From: Clostridia bacterium
GTDB taxonomy: Bacteria > Bacillota_A > Clostridia > Oscillospirales > Acutalibacteraceae
Assembly (NCBI GenBank): GCA_017390825.1
Contig: JAFPAK010000105.1
Span: 1-12,411, forward strand
Direction: 5' to 3'
DNA length: 12,411 nt
The notes under the pieces were generated by a model. It made no database searches. It was not told the origin of the DNA and saw only the letters and a list, made by a program, of their open reading frames with translations. The translations under genes and the position numbers were made by a program. Of the stretch, positions 1 through 7,088 are shown piece by piece; within the stretch, counting starts at the first letter, position 1; each line of letters starts with the position of its first letter.

Positions 1-46
1 ATCACCTCATTGATTTTATTATAGTTTAATAGATAATATTTTTCAA
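1..46 (-). promoter_or_regulatory. Promoter and ribosome binding site for a minus-strand gene off the left edge
   Basis: Read on the minus strand, positions 46-41 give TTGAAA and 23-18 give TATAAT, separated by exactly 17 bases. This is a near-consensus housekeeping sigma promoter pointing left, with a start point expected near position 11. Just beyond it, positions 8-1 read GAGGTGAT on the minus strand, an excellent match to the anti-Shine-Dalgarno of 16S rRNA. A start codon should therefore lie a few bases outside the window. The leader would be very short, and the region is AT-rich, so chance is not excluded. Confidence 0.5.
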
Positions 47-68
47 GTTATATTCCTCCTAAAGTCGG

Positions 69-221
69 AGTGATATTATTGCCGTGCGGCAATAGTGTTA
101 TTGAAAACTTGCAGTTTCAGTGTTATTTTATTCGCCCAAAAACTGCCGAAGGCAATATCACTTGGACTTTAGTCCAAATATCACTGCGCAGCAATATCAC
201 TCGCCAAAGGCGAATAAAACT
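69..221. repeat. Cluster of small palindromes separated by AATATCACT/AGTGATATT nonamers
   Basis: Seven copies of a nonamer punctuate this stretch: AGTGATATT at 69-77, AGTGTTATT at 94-102 and 119-127, then AATATCACT at 154-162, 177-185 and 193-201, and a diverged AATAAAACT at 213-221. The left three are in the opposite orientation to the right four. The intervals are themselves palindromic: 78-93 (stem ATTGCC, loop GTGC), 103-118 (imperfect, GAAAACT/AGTTTC), 144-154 (TGCC/GGCA), 162-177 (TTGGAC/GTCCAA), 185-193 (TGC/GCA) and 201-213 (TCGCC/GGCGA). In addition TTTTATTCGCC near 126-136 is the reverse complement of part of 209-219, so the two halves can pair over a longer range. There is no open frame of interest. 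It resembles a REP- or MITE-like non-coding element, but I do not know a named family; function unknown. Confidence 0.7.
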
Positions 222-249
222 GGCGTTGTATCCTTACGGGTACAACGCC
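222..249 (-). terminator. Hairpin terminator downstream of the CBS-domain gene
   Basis: A 12-base-pair stem (GGCGTTGTATCC paired with GGGTACAACGCC, including one G-T wobble) closes a TTAC loop. On the minus strand it follows the stop codon at 265 by about 15 bases and is followed by the T-rich AGTTTTATT, consistent with an intrinsic terminator for the CBS-domain gene. On the plus strand it is also followed by a T run at 261-266, so it may work in both directions. Its immediate adjacency to the palindrome cluster suggests it could be part of that element. Confidence 0.55.
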
Positions 250-264
250 TTTGCAGTCTGTTTT

Positions 265-681
265 TTATTTTACCTGTTTAGCTAAATAATCTATTATCTT
301 TTTTCTTGTGACGATGCCGATGAAGGAGCCTGAATCATCTGTTACCGGAATAAAATTCTGATTTGTTGCACGTTCCAGAAGTTCATCTGCAGTTGCGGTG
401 ATCCTTACAGCAGGATTTTTGTCTTGCTTCACGATATCCGAAATGGCGATATGCTCAACAGATTTAATATCTATCTTACGGAGGTCGCCGCTTTCACCTT
501 CAACAAGAAACCAAAGGAAATCCCCCTCGCTGATAGTGCCGCAGTATTTACCGTCACGATTGATAACGGGTACTGCGCTGTATTTATGGTAATTCATTTT
601 TTCTAGTGCCTGCCGTATTGAAAAATCATTGTATAGAAAAGCAAGCTCTGCTTTTGGTGTTAATAAAAACGCTATATTCAT
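265..681 (-). CDS. Small two-CBS-domain protein
   Basis: The 138-residue product consists of little more than two CBS motifs. The first (about residues 1-60) contains the typical segments YSAVPVIN and YCGTISEGDFLW; the second (about 75-138) has the matching FIPVTDDSGSFIGIVTRKKI ending just before the C terminus. Such paired CBS modules usually bind adenosine nucleotides and act as stand-alone sensors or regulatory subunits; the ligand and partner here cannot be told from sequence. The frame can be extended to a TTG at 699, but that TTG overlaps the GGAG ribosome binding site (697-694 on the minus strand). I chose the ATG at 681, 12 bases downstream of GGAG. The promoter at 742-714 gives a start point near 707, which also favours the shorter form. 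It is a single gene, divergent from the envelope operon, and ends at a hairpin. Confidence 0.85.
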   Translation of the reverse strand: MNIAFLLTPKAELAFLYNDFSIRQALEKMNYHKYSAVPVINRDGKYCGTISEGDFLWFLVEGESGDLRKIDIKSVEHIAISDIVKQDKNPAVRITATADELLERATNQNFIPVTDDSGSFIGIVTRKKIIDYLAKQVK

Positions 682-713
682 TTTATTATGTATCTCCAAT
701 CTATTTTAATTTT

Positions 714-742
714 ATTTTAGCACGAATTATGAAGCTTTTCAA
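714..742 (-). promoter_or_regulatory. Promoter of the CBS-domain gene
   Basis: On the minus strand TTGAAA (742-737) and TAAAAT (719-714) are separated by 17 bases, giving a start point near 707 and a leader of about 25 bases to the ATG at 681 with GGAG in between. The spacing and both hexamers fit a housekeeping sigma factor. Confidence 0.65.
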
Positions 743-806
743 TCTTCAGGCAAAATATTTACAAAAACATTACCGATTGTTAAAAACGAATGCACATAAA
801 AAAGAC

Positions 807-835
807 TTTACATAATGGGCAACATATGGTATAAT
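807..835 (+). promoter_or_regulatory. Promoter of the teichoic-acid-like operon
   Basis: TTTACA (807-812) and a perfect TATAAT (830-835) lie 17 bases apart, with transcription expected to begin around 841-842. The -10 box overlaps the ATG at 834 that would give the longest reading frame, so that ATG cannot be the translation start from this promoter. A small dyad, GACCA-AAA-TGGTC (836-848), is centred on the predicted start point and could be a 5' hairpin or a regulator site; this is only a suggestion. Confidence 0.75.
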
Positions 836-911
836 GACCAAAATGGTCGCTTTGCGTCTAATTGCCAAAAATGCGTCCGTTAATAAGATGAATAAAGGGT
901 GTGTTAGATCG

Positions 912-1709
912 GTGAAAAAACTTATCGCTCATTGCAAGCAGTACAGATTTTTGCTTGGTGAGCTTGTAAAGAAAGGAATTACACTTCGCTACCGTCGAAG
1001 CTTTTTAGGCGTGTTCTGGACTATGCTTGAGCCGCTGCTTACAATGATCGTACTTACATTTATTTTCGGACCGTTGCTCGGATATTCTTCGGATAAGACT
1101 TATCCCGTTTATATCCTTGCGGGCAGACTTATATATACAATGTTTTCGCAATCTACAAAAGAATGTACCCGTGCTATTCGCTCAAATGCTGCGATGATAA
1201 AAAAGGTATATGTTCCGAAATATCTGTTTCCGCTGTCGCATGTTATATTTAACTATATAATTTTTGCGATCTCACTTATAGTGCTTGCAATAGTATCACT
1301 CATACTCGGTGTTATTCCTACCTGGTGGTTATTTACGGCGATAGTTCCGCTGATAAATGTATTCTTATTATCACTTGCAGTCGGTATGCTGCTTGCAACT
1401 ATCGGTGTGTTCTTCCGTGACATGGAGTATTTATGGAATGTTGCGCTCACGCTTATAATGTATATGAGTGCTATTTTCTATAATATCAACGAAGGCAAAT
1501 ATTCTTCAATTGCTATATTAAAGCTTTTGAAATTTAATCCGCTTTACTGTATTATTGAGAATTTCCGAGGCGCAATATTCAGCAATACCGTAGCCTGTCC
1601 GTTCTCTTGGGAACTTGCAGTTTATACAGCGGTGTTCAGCCTTGTGCTTCTTGCATTCTCTGCGTGGCTGTTCCATAAAAAGCAGGATGAATTTATCATG
1701 CATATTTAA
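912..1709 (+). CDS. ABC-2 type polysaccharide/teichoic acid export permease (TagG/Wzm-like)
   Basis: This is the membrane subunit of an ABC exporter that moves a lipid-linked polymer across the cytoplasmic membrane. The N terminus carries the family hallmark LVKKGITLRYRRSFLGVFW, a basic amphipathic segment just before the first membrane helix. About six hydrophobic segments follow, and the protein ends in a short basic cytosolic tail. The open frame reaches up to an ATG at 834, but that codon lies in the -10 box of the promoter. I prefer GTG at 912, preceded by AAAGGG (895-900) with 11 bases between, giving 265 residues, the usual length for the family. An ATG at 888 is the alternative and has a poorer ribosome binding site. 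The ATPase partner follows after 14 bases. The substrate is inferred from the glycerophosphotransferase downstream. Confidence 0.9.
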   Translation: MKKLIAHCKQYRFLLGELVKKGITLRYRRSFLGVFWTMLEPLLTMIVLTFIFGPLLGYSSDKTYPVYILAGRLIYTMFSQSTKECTRAIRSNAAMIKKVYVPKYLFPLSHVIFNYIIFAISLIVLAIVSLILGVIPTWWLFTAIVPLINVFLLSLAVGMLLATIGVFFRDMEYLWNVALTLIMYMSAIFYNINEGKYSSIAILKLLKFNPLYCIIENFRGAIFSNTVACPFSWELAVYTAVFSLVLLAFSAWLFHKKQDEFIMHI

Positions 1710-1723
1710 CGGAGGTGGAAATT

Positions 1724-2461
1724 TTGGCTAACGAAGTTATCAGTCTTGACAATGTAAGTGTAAAGTTTAATCTTTCCTCCGAAAAGCTGGACAGCTTTAA
1801 AGAGTTTTTTATAAAACTTATAAAGCGTGATGTTCATTATGATGAGTTCTGGGCATTGCAGAATATTTCGTTTTCGGTTGAAAAAGGAGACAGACTCGGT
1901 ATTCTCGGTCTTAACGGTGCCGGTAAGTCAACACTTTTGAAGGTTATTTCAGGTGTATTTAAGCCTACCGAGGGAACAGTAAAAAGAAAAGGTCTCATTG
2001 CACCGCTTATCGAGTTGGGAGCAGGTTTTGATATGCAATACACCGGAAGAGAGAATATCTATCTTTACGGGTCTGTGCTTGGATTTTCAAAGAAATTCCT
2101 TGATGAGCGATATGACGAGATAGTTGCTTTTTCTGAACTCGAAAAGTTTATGGATGTGCCGCTTAAAAACTATTCATCGGGTATGAAGTCTCGTCTTGGA
2201 TTTGCAATAGCTACCGCAGTTGAGCCGGATATACTTATTCTCGACGAAATACTGTCGGTTGGTGATGCAAAGTTCAGAAAAAAAAGTGAACAAAAAGTTA
2301 TGAGTATGATGGATAAAGGGGTAACTGTGCTGTTTGTATCACATAATATATCACAGGTACAGCGTATCTGCAATAAAGCCATCCTTCTTGAACACGGAAA
2401 AATAATTGCAAAGGGAACTACCGAAGAGGTGTGCCCGATTTATGAGGAAAAAACAAAGTAA
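1724..2461 (+). CDS. ABC transporter ATP-binding protein, TagH/Wzt-like
   Basis: This is the 245-residue ATPase that powers the permease encoded just upstream. Counting from the TTG start, it has Walker A GLNGAGKST at 62-70, the signature region YSSGMKSRLGFAIA at 150-163, Walker B ILILDE at 170-175, D-loop SVGD at 178-181 and the switch histidine in SH at 206-207. The segments YTGRENIYL and SVGDAKF are typical of the polysaccharide/teichoic acid exporter ATPases. It lacks both the carbohydrate-recognition extension of long Wzt proteins and the C-terminal extension of Bacillus TagH. The reading frame extends to a GTG at 1715, but this is inside the ribosome binding site GGAGGTGG (1711-1718). 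TTG at 1724 sits 8 bases beyond GGAGG and is the better start. Confidence 0.93.
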   Translation: MANEVISLDNVSVKFNLSSEKLDSFKEFFIKLIKRDVHYDEFWALQNISFSVEKGDRLGILGLNGAGKSTLLKVISGVFKPTEGTVKRKGLIAPLIELGAGFDMQYTGRENIYLYGSVLGFSKKFLDERYDEIVAFSELEKFMDVPLKNYSSGMKSRLGFAIATAVEPDILILDEILSVGDAKFRKKSEQKVMSMMDKGVTVLFVSHNISQVQRICNKAILLEHGKIIAKGTTEEVCPIYEEKTK

Positions 2462-2486
2462 AGCACTGTATTTTAGGAGAGGAAAA

Positions 2487-3236
2487 ATGTCAAAGTTGAA
2501 TTTAATTGTCGATGCAACGGGGAAGCGCGACGCACTTGAAAGACTGCTTATGAGCATTAAGCGTCAAACCGTTTCGGGGATAATTGTTACACTTGTTGCA
2601 GCCGAAGAAGAGACTGTTGCACATCTTAAAGAAAAGTATGCTTTTGATGTAACAGTTACAAAGCACGGATTTGCAGACGGTATCAATATGACGATACAAA
2701 AGCTTTCGTCACCGTTCTTTATGCCGGTAGCTTCAAATCAGCTTTTTGCGGTTGACTTTTACGAGAATGCACTGCCGTATCTTGATGAGTGTGACGGTGT
2801 TATGTTCAACATTGCAAAGAAGCGGGCAAACGGCAAATTTGCGAAAATATACAAGGGTTCAGGTGCGGCTGTGTCGGAAATGCTTATGCGTCGTCCTTGT
2901 ATAAACTGCTGTGTGTTTAAAACAACGGTAGTAAAAGATAATGATATCAAGCTTAAATCAGTTACCATTGCAAATCAGGCTGCATTTCTGGAAAAGTACT
3001 TTGAGTGCTGTGAAACTGCGGAATATGTGCCGGATACAAGAATATATATTGACAACATTTCAAAAAGTGCAAAGCCTTCATTGATCGGTGCGGTAGGAAA
3101 GAAGAATTCTGCTGCTATTATTAAGGAATCAGTGTTGGATACTGCGTACCCGTTTCTCGGAACAGAGGCATACCGCAAACTTTGCAGAGCGAAGAGCTTT
3201 TTTGTACGCGGTGTAAAACACGTTTTAAAACGATAG
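2487..3236 (+). CDS. GT-A-fold glycosyltransferase-like protein with degenerate active site
   Basis: The 249-residue protein follows the layout of a family 2 glycosyltransferase but with key motifs eroded. Residues 3-30 (LNLIVDATGKRDALERLLMS, then IKRQT) match the opening strand and first helix of GT2 enzymes. The nucleotide-binding NDGSTD that should follow is replaced by VAAEEE, and the DXD metal site expected at the end of the next strand is replaced by VASNQ (81-85), although the surrounding FFMP and FAVDFYENALPYLDECDGVMFN look like the family. There is no membrane segment or signal peptide. ATG 2487 has AGGAGAGG at 2475-2482; longer in-frame starts lie inside the ATPase gene. Position between the exporter and the GT2-glycerophosphotransferase suggests a non-catalytic partner or scaffold, or an enzyme with an altered mechanism. 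The fold is an inference from pattern similarity. Confidence 0.65.
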   Translation: MSKLNLIVDATGKRDALERLLMSIKRQTVSGIIVTLVAAEEETVAHLKEKYAFDVTVTKHGFADGINMTIQKLSSPFFMPVASNQLFAVDFYENALPYLDECDGVMFNIAKKRANGKFAKIYKGSGAAVSEMLMRRPCINCCVFKTTVVKDNDIKLKSVTIANQAAFLEKYFECCETAEYVPDTRIYIDNISKSAKPSLIGAVGKKNSAAIIKESVLDTAYPFLGTEAYRKLCRAKSFFVRGVKHVLKR

Positions 3237-3294
3237 GAATAAGTTTTTATATTTACTGTGCTGAAACTAAATAAATGAGGATTGAATAACAGCA

Positions 3295-5952
3295 ATGGAT
3301 TATAATTATAATTACAGAGTTTCAATTATAGTGCCGGTTTACAATGTTGAAGACTATCTTGCCGACTGTCTCGATTCGCTGCTGAATCAGACTATGCCCA
3401 AAGAGGATATGGAGATAATCGTTGTAAATGACGGCTCTACCGATTCAAGTTATGAAATTTGTAAGGAATATGCTAAAAAGCACGATTGCATAAAGCTTTA
3501 TACTAAAGAAAACGAGGGCCTTTCAGCTACCCGTAATTATGCTATGAAGCGTGCAACCGGTAAGTATATGATGTATATCGACAGCGACGATATGTTTACT
3601 GAGGAAACAGTTAAAAGTGTTGTTGATTTCTTTGATACTGTTTATGATAAGGTCGATCTTGTAACATATTTTGAGCAGCCTTATACAACTGAGGGCAAGC
3701 TTCCGCCACATTTCAGATATAGATATTATCTTCGCAAGACCGGTGTTTATGACCTTGAAAAGAAACCGTTTATCGTGCAGACCCGTGTTAATGTCTGCGT
3801 TAAAAATCTTTATGATCAAAACGAGCTTTTTGATACGACTCCCGGTTTCAAGCAGGAGGATCAGGAATATAACAACCGTATTGTAAAAGATAAATTGATG
3901 ATCGGTTACTGTTCAAAGGGCTGCTATCTGTATAATAAATCAAACGAGGGCAGTATTGTTGCAACTACGTTCCATGCATACTATCTGTTTGAAAAGAGTA
4001 TGGAATATTTTGAGCGTCTTTTCGGTCAGTATGAGGACAAGGTTCCGAGATATTTTCAATTTATGTTCGTTAATGACCTTCGATGGAAACTGAACGCAAA
4101 AGTTCTTTATCCGTTCCATTTTGAAGGTGCGAAGTTTGATGAAGCGGTAAACAGAATCAAGGCACTGCTTGCAAGGGTTGATGTCGGCATAATCGCAGGG
4201 GATCCTGTAATGAGCAACTTCCACAAGCAGTATTGGTTAAGTATGAAGCCAAATTCAAATGTCACCGTTTATACTGACGGAAAGTCTACCGGCGTTTTGC
4301 ATGACGGCAGATTTATCTATTCGTGTGTCAATATTGAAATAAAGCTCGTGCGTATTCAGGTAATGGATGATAACAAGCTGCTTGTGCGTGCGTATGTCCG
4401 TTCGCCTATACTAAACCATCTGCCTGAACTACCAGAGGTGCTCGTTTGCGAAAACGGCGATATGAACAATCTTGTTAAACCTAAGACCTACCTTTCAAAA
4501 TACGGTTATGAAAATACCAATGTCCGCACAAATGATTTTATAGCAGCGGAATATGTCTGCGATCCGGACAAGGTGTTCTCATTCCAGCATTTTGTATTGC
4601 TTGATGGATACTATATTCCTGCAAGATATACATTTAACGATACTGCTGTGTTCAGTTACTCGAAGGGTGTTTTTAAGTATGTCCGTGCAAATACGAAGAT
4701 AACCTTTAAAAAAGGTAAATTCCTGCTTTGCAAGCTTACTGATGAACAAGTAGATGCTTTTGAGATCGAGCAGACTAAAAATATCTTGACTCTTGAGCCG
4801 GAGGCAAGAGAGCTGCGACTTAAAGCTATTGAATACAGAAAAAATCACCGTGTGTGGCTTTATAGCGATTTATATACCGTTAAAAAGGATAACGGATATT
4901 ATCAGTTTATAAATGACTTCAAATATAAAGACGGTGTTGAGCGTTACTATGTCTATACCCGCGAGAAAGAGGAGATAATAGATCTGTTCACTGAAGAACA
5001 ACAGAAGTATCTTGTCGAGTTCGGTAGCGAGCAGCACAAATTACTCTATCTTTCAAGCGAGCTTGTATTGAGCGGCTTCTACGGCAGAACCCCTATTTCT
5101 CCGTGGCCGAGAGAAGCGCAAGAGCATAATTATTATGATATTGAGCATTATAAGGTGATCTATTTGCAGCACGGAGTTTTGCACGCATCACTTTATGTGC
5201 AGAACTCGGTTGAGAATGCAAGAAGCGATAAGATCGTAATTTCATCTCCTTTTGAAAAGCGTAATTATACCAATAACTATAATTACGATCCCGACAATCT
5301 TGTTGAAACAGGTATGGCAAGATATGACCATATCGACCGTACAAAGAAGGCGAAGAACAAGATACTATTTGCACCGTCATGGCGTAATTATCTTGCTGCA
5401 AATGTTACGGCTTCAAGATGGAGCGTTATGCGTAATAAGATACTTGCATCAGATTATTATAAGAATATTCAGGCGTTTATTGAGTCGGAAAAGCTTCATG
5501 AGCTGCTTGTAAAGTATGATATGTATCTTGAACTGAAGCTGCATCCAATCATTTCATCTGCAACAGATGTATTTGATATCAAGTCAGACCGCATCTCGTA
5601 CGCTGCAAGCGATGTTGATATTGCTGACTATGCAGTATTTATGACCGACTTTTCTTCGTTTGTATTCGATTATGCCTGCCTTGTTCGCCCGATAATGTAT
5701 TTTGTACCGGATTATCCGCAATTCAAGTCGGGTATGGGTCATTACCGTGATCTCGATCTGCCGTTTGAAGAGGCATTCGGACCTCTTTCACTTAATGCAG
5801 AGGATACGGTAAGCAATCTTCAGAAAATACTCGAAAACAACTGTGAGCCGGAGCCTGTTTACAAGGAACGTATGGCTAACTTCTACTATCCGCTTGATAA
5901 CTGTGCTGACAGATTGTATGAGTATATTACAACTTCAGGATTTTTAAAATAA
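3295..5952 (+). CDS. Bifunctional GT2 glycosyltransferase / CDP-glycerol glycerophosphotransferase (TagF-like)
   Basis: This 885-residue fusion probably both builds and glycosylates a glycerophosphate polymer on the cytoplasmic side of the membrane. The N-terminal GT2 domain (about 8-300) has VSIIVPVYN (9-17), NDGSTD (45-50), EGLSATRN (74-81), the metal-binding DSDD (96-99) and a likely catalytic acidic pair in QEDQ (187-190). A strand-rich linker (about 320-510) follows. The C-terminal GT-B domain (about 518-880) fits the CDP-glycerol glycerophosphotransferase family: DNGYYQF (532-538), YLQHG (623-627), LFAPSWR (691-697), LKLHP (747-751), MTDFSSFVFDYA (783-794) and RP (798-799). The histidines of QHG and HP match residues known to be essential in TagF-type enzymes. 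ATG 3295 is the first usable start because TGA in frame at 3283 closes the frame; its ribosome binding site (GAGG, 3277-3280) is rather distant. It lies 58 bases after the preceding gene with no terminator between. Confidence 0.92.
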   Translation: MDYNYNYRVSIIVPVYNVEDYLADCLDSLLNQTMPKEDMEIIVVNDGSTDSSYEICKEYAKKHDCIKLYTKENEGLSATRNYAMKRATGKYMMYIDSDDMFTEETVKSVVDFFDTVYDKVDLVTYFEQPYTTEGKLPPHFRYRYYLRKTGVYDLEKKPFIVQTRVNVCVKNLYDQNELFDTTPGFKQEDQEYNNRIVKDKLMIGYCSKGCYLYNKSNEGSIVATTFHAYYLFEKSMEYFERLFGQYEDKVPRYFQFMFVNDLRWKLNAKVLYPFHFEGAKFDEAVNRIKALLARVDVGIIAGDPVMSNFHKQYWLSMKPNSNVTVYTDGKSTGVLHDGRFIYSCVNIEIKLVRIQVMDDNKLLVRAYVRSPILNHLPELPEVLVCENGDMNNLVKPKTYLSKYGYENTNVRTNDFIAAEYVCDPDKVFSFQHFVLLDGYYIPARYTFNDTAVFSYSKGVFKYVRANTKITFKKGKFLLCKLTDEQVDAFEIEQTKNILTLEPEARELRLKAIEYRKNHRVWLYSDLYTVKKDNGYYQFINDFKYKDGVERYYVYTREKEEIIDLFTEEQQKYLVEFGSEQHKLLYLSSELVLSGFYGRTPISPWPREAQEHNYYDIEHYKVIYLQHGVLHASLYVQNSVENARSDKIVISSPFEKRNYTNNYNYDPDNLVETGMARYDHIDRTKKAKNKILFAPSWRNYLAANVTASRWSVMRNKILASDYYKNIQAFIESEKLHELLVKYDMYLELKLHPIISSATDVFDIKSDRISYAASDVDIADYAVFMTDFSSFVFDYACLVRPIMYFVPDYPQFKSGMGHYRDLDLPFEEAFGPLSLNAEDTVSNLQKILENNCEPEPVYKERMANFYYPLDNCADRLYEYITTSGFLK

Positions 5953-5966
5953 ATGAGGTAAAACTT

Positions 5967-7088
5967 TTGAATTTTACAGCTCCGTGTCTGTTCGGCGTAG
6001 AAGGACTGCTGGCAGACGAACTTAAAAGGATGGGGGCAGAAAATGTGGTTGCCGAAAACGGAAGGGTTTCGTTTTCGGGTGACGACAGTATTCTTGCCCG
6101 CGCCAATATAAATTCACGATTTGCAGAGCGCATACTCATTGAGGTTGGCAGTTTTACTGCTTACAGCTTTACAGAGCTTTTTGACAATGTAAGCCGTCTG
6201 CCCTTTGAAAGGTATATAGATAAATACGATGCTTTTCCCGTTAAGGGCTGGTCGCTGAACTCAAAGCTTCATTCAATTCCCGATTGCCAAAGTATTATAA
6301 AGAAGTCTATCGTATCACGCTTGCAGAAAAAGTATGGTATCACATGGTTTGAAGAAACCGGCAGCAAGGTACAGATACAGTTTTCTATTATGAAGGATAA
6401 GGTATCGATACTTATTGATACCTCCGGCGAGGGGTTGCATAAGCGCGGCTACCGCAGAGATGCTAACGAAGCGCCTATAAAGGAAACGCTTGCTGCTGCA
6501 ATGGCAAGCGTTGCTAGAATATATCCCGATACAACGCTGTATGATCCGTTTTGTGGTTCGGGCACCATTCTTATTGAGGCGGCTATGATAGCAAATAACA
6601 TAGCTCCGGGTCTGAAACGTTATTTTTCGGCTGAAAGGTTTTCTTTTGTTGATAAAAATGCCTTTGCCCGAGAAAGAGAAAGAGCACTTGAGAGCATAAA
6701 AAGAACTTCTGATTTTCATGCATTCGGCAGCGATATTGACGATAATTCATTGGAAATATGCAAAAACAATTGCCGACTTGCAGGTGTAGACAGCTGCGTA
6801 ACACTCACTAACCGCAACGCTGCGGATTTTGAGTGCAGCAGCGAGAGAGGACTTGTTATCACCAATCCGCCGTATGGAGAACGCCTGCTTGATATTGATG
6901 AAGCACGCCGCCTTTATAAGATAATCGGCAAACGGTTTATTAAGCAAAGAGGTTGGAAGTATTATATCATTTCACCCGATGAGGACTTTGAAAATCATTT
7001 CGGCAGACCTGCCGATAAGCGCAGAAAGCTTTACAACGGTAATATCAAATGCAATTTATATATGTATTTCAGGAGTGATAAAGCGTGA
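5967..7088 (+). CDS. THUMP-domain class I SAM-dependent 23S rRNA guanine methyltransferase (RlmL/YpsC family)
   Basis: The 373-residue enzyme belongs to the family that makes N2-methylguanosine in 23S rRNA. An N-terminal ferredoxin-like part and THUMP RNA-binding domain (about 1-155) lead into GLHKRGYRRDANEAPIKETL (156-175), the characteristic junction, then the Rossmann methyltransferase with DPFCGSGT (193-200) for SAM binding, GSDID (254-258) for the second SAM-contact acidic residue, and the catalytic NPPYGERL (300-307). It has only one methyltransferase domain, as in Bacillus YpsC, and not the double-domain form of E. coli RlmL. The start is TTG 5967, 8 bases after GAGG (5955-5958) and 14 bases after the preceding stop. 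Its stop overlaps the start of the lipid kinase by 4 bases (GTGA), so the two are translationally coupled. Exact target base is not visible. Confidence 0.9.
   Translation: MNFTAPCLFGVEGLLADELKRMGAENVVAENGRVSFSGDDSILARANINSRFAERILIEVGSFTAYSFTELFDNVSRLPFERYIDKYDAFPVKGWSLNSKLHSIPDCQSIIKKSIVSRLQKKYGITWFEETGSKVQIQFSIMKDKVSILIDTSGEGLHKRGYRRDANEAPIKETLAAAMASVARIYPDTTLYDPFCGSGTILIEAAMIANNIAPGLKRYFSAERFSFVDKNAFARERERALESIKRTSDFHAFGSDIDDNSLEICKNNCRLAGVDSCVTLTNRNAADFECSSERGLVITNPPYGERLLDIDEARRLYKIIGKRFIKQRGWKYYIISPDEDFENHFGRPADKRRKLYNGNIKCNLYMYFRSDKA

Noticed and set aside
44..60. AGGAGG on the minus strand (60-55) followed by TTG at 46-44
   Set aside because: The frame stops after about six codons and the TTG is part of the likely -35 box of the leftward promoter, so it is probably chance.
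70..285. Plus-strand open frame of 71 codons across the palindrome cluster
   Set aside because: The codons are made of the repeat units, there is no convincing start signal, and it ends inside the CBS-domain gene.
606..815. Plus-strand open frame of 69 codons between the CBS gene and the operon
   Set aside because: It runs antisense over the CBS gene start and through both divergent promoters, has no ribosome binding site, and shows no recognisable sequence.
2406..2486. Upstream extension of the degenerate glycosyltransferase into the ATPase gene
   Set aside because: The added residues overlap the end of the ATPase frame, look unrelated to the family, and ATG 2487 has a good AGGAGAGG site.
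5093..5401. Minus-strand open frame of 102 codons inside the fusion enzyme gene
   Set aside because: It lies wholly within a well-supported gene on the other strand and shows no start signal or recognisable motif.
6315..6719. Minus-strand open frame of 134 codons inside the rRNA methyltransferase gene
   Set aside because: It is antisense to conserved methyltransferase motifs and has composition typical of a shadow frame.
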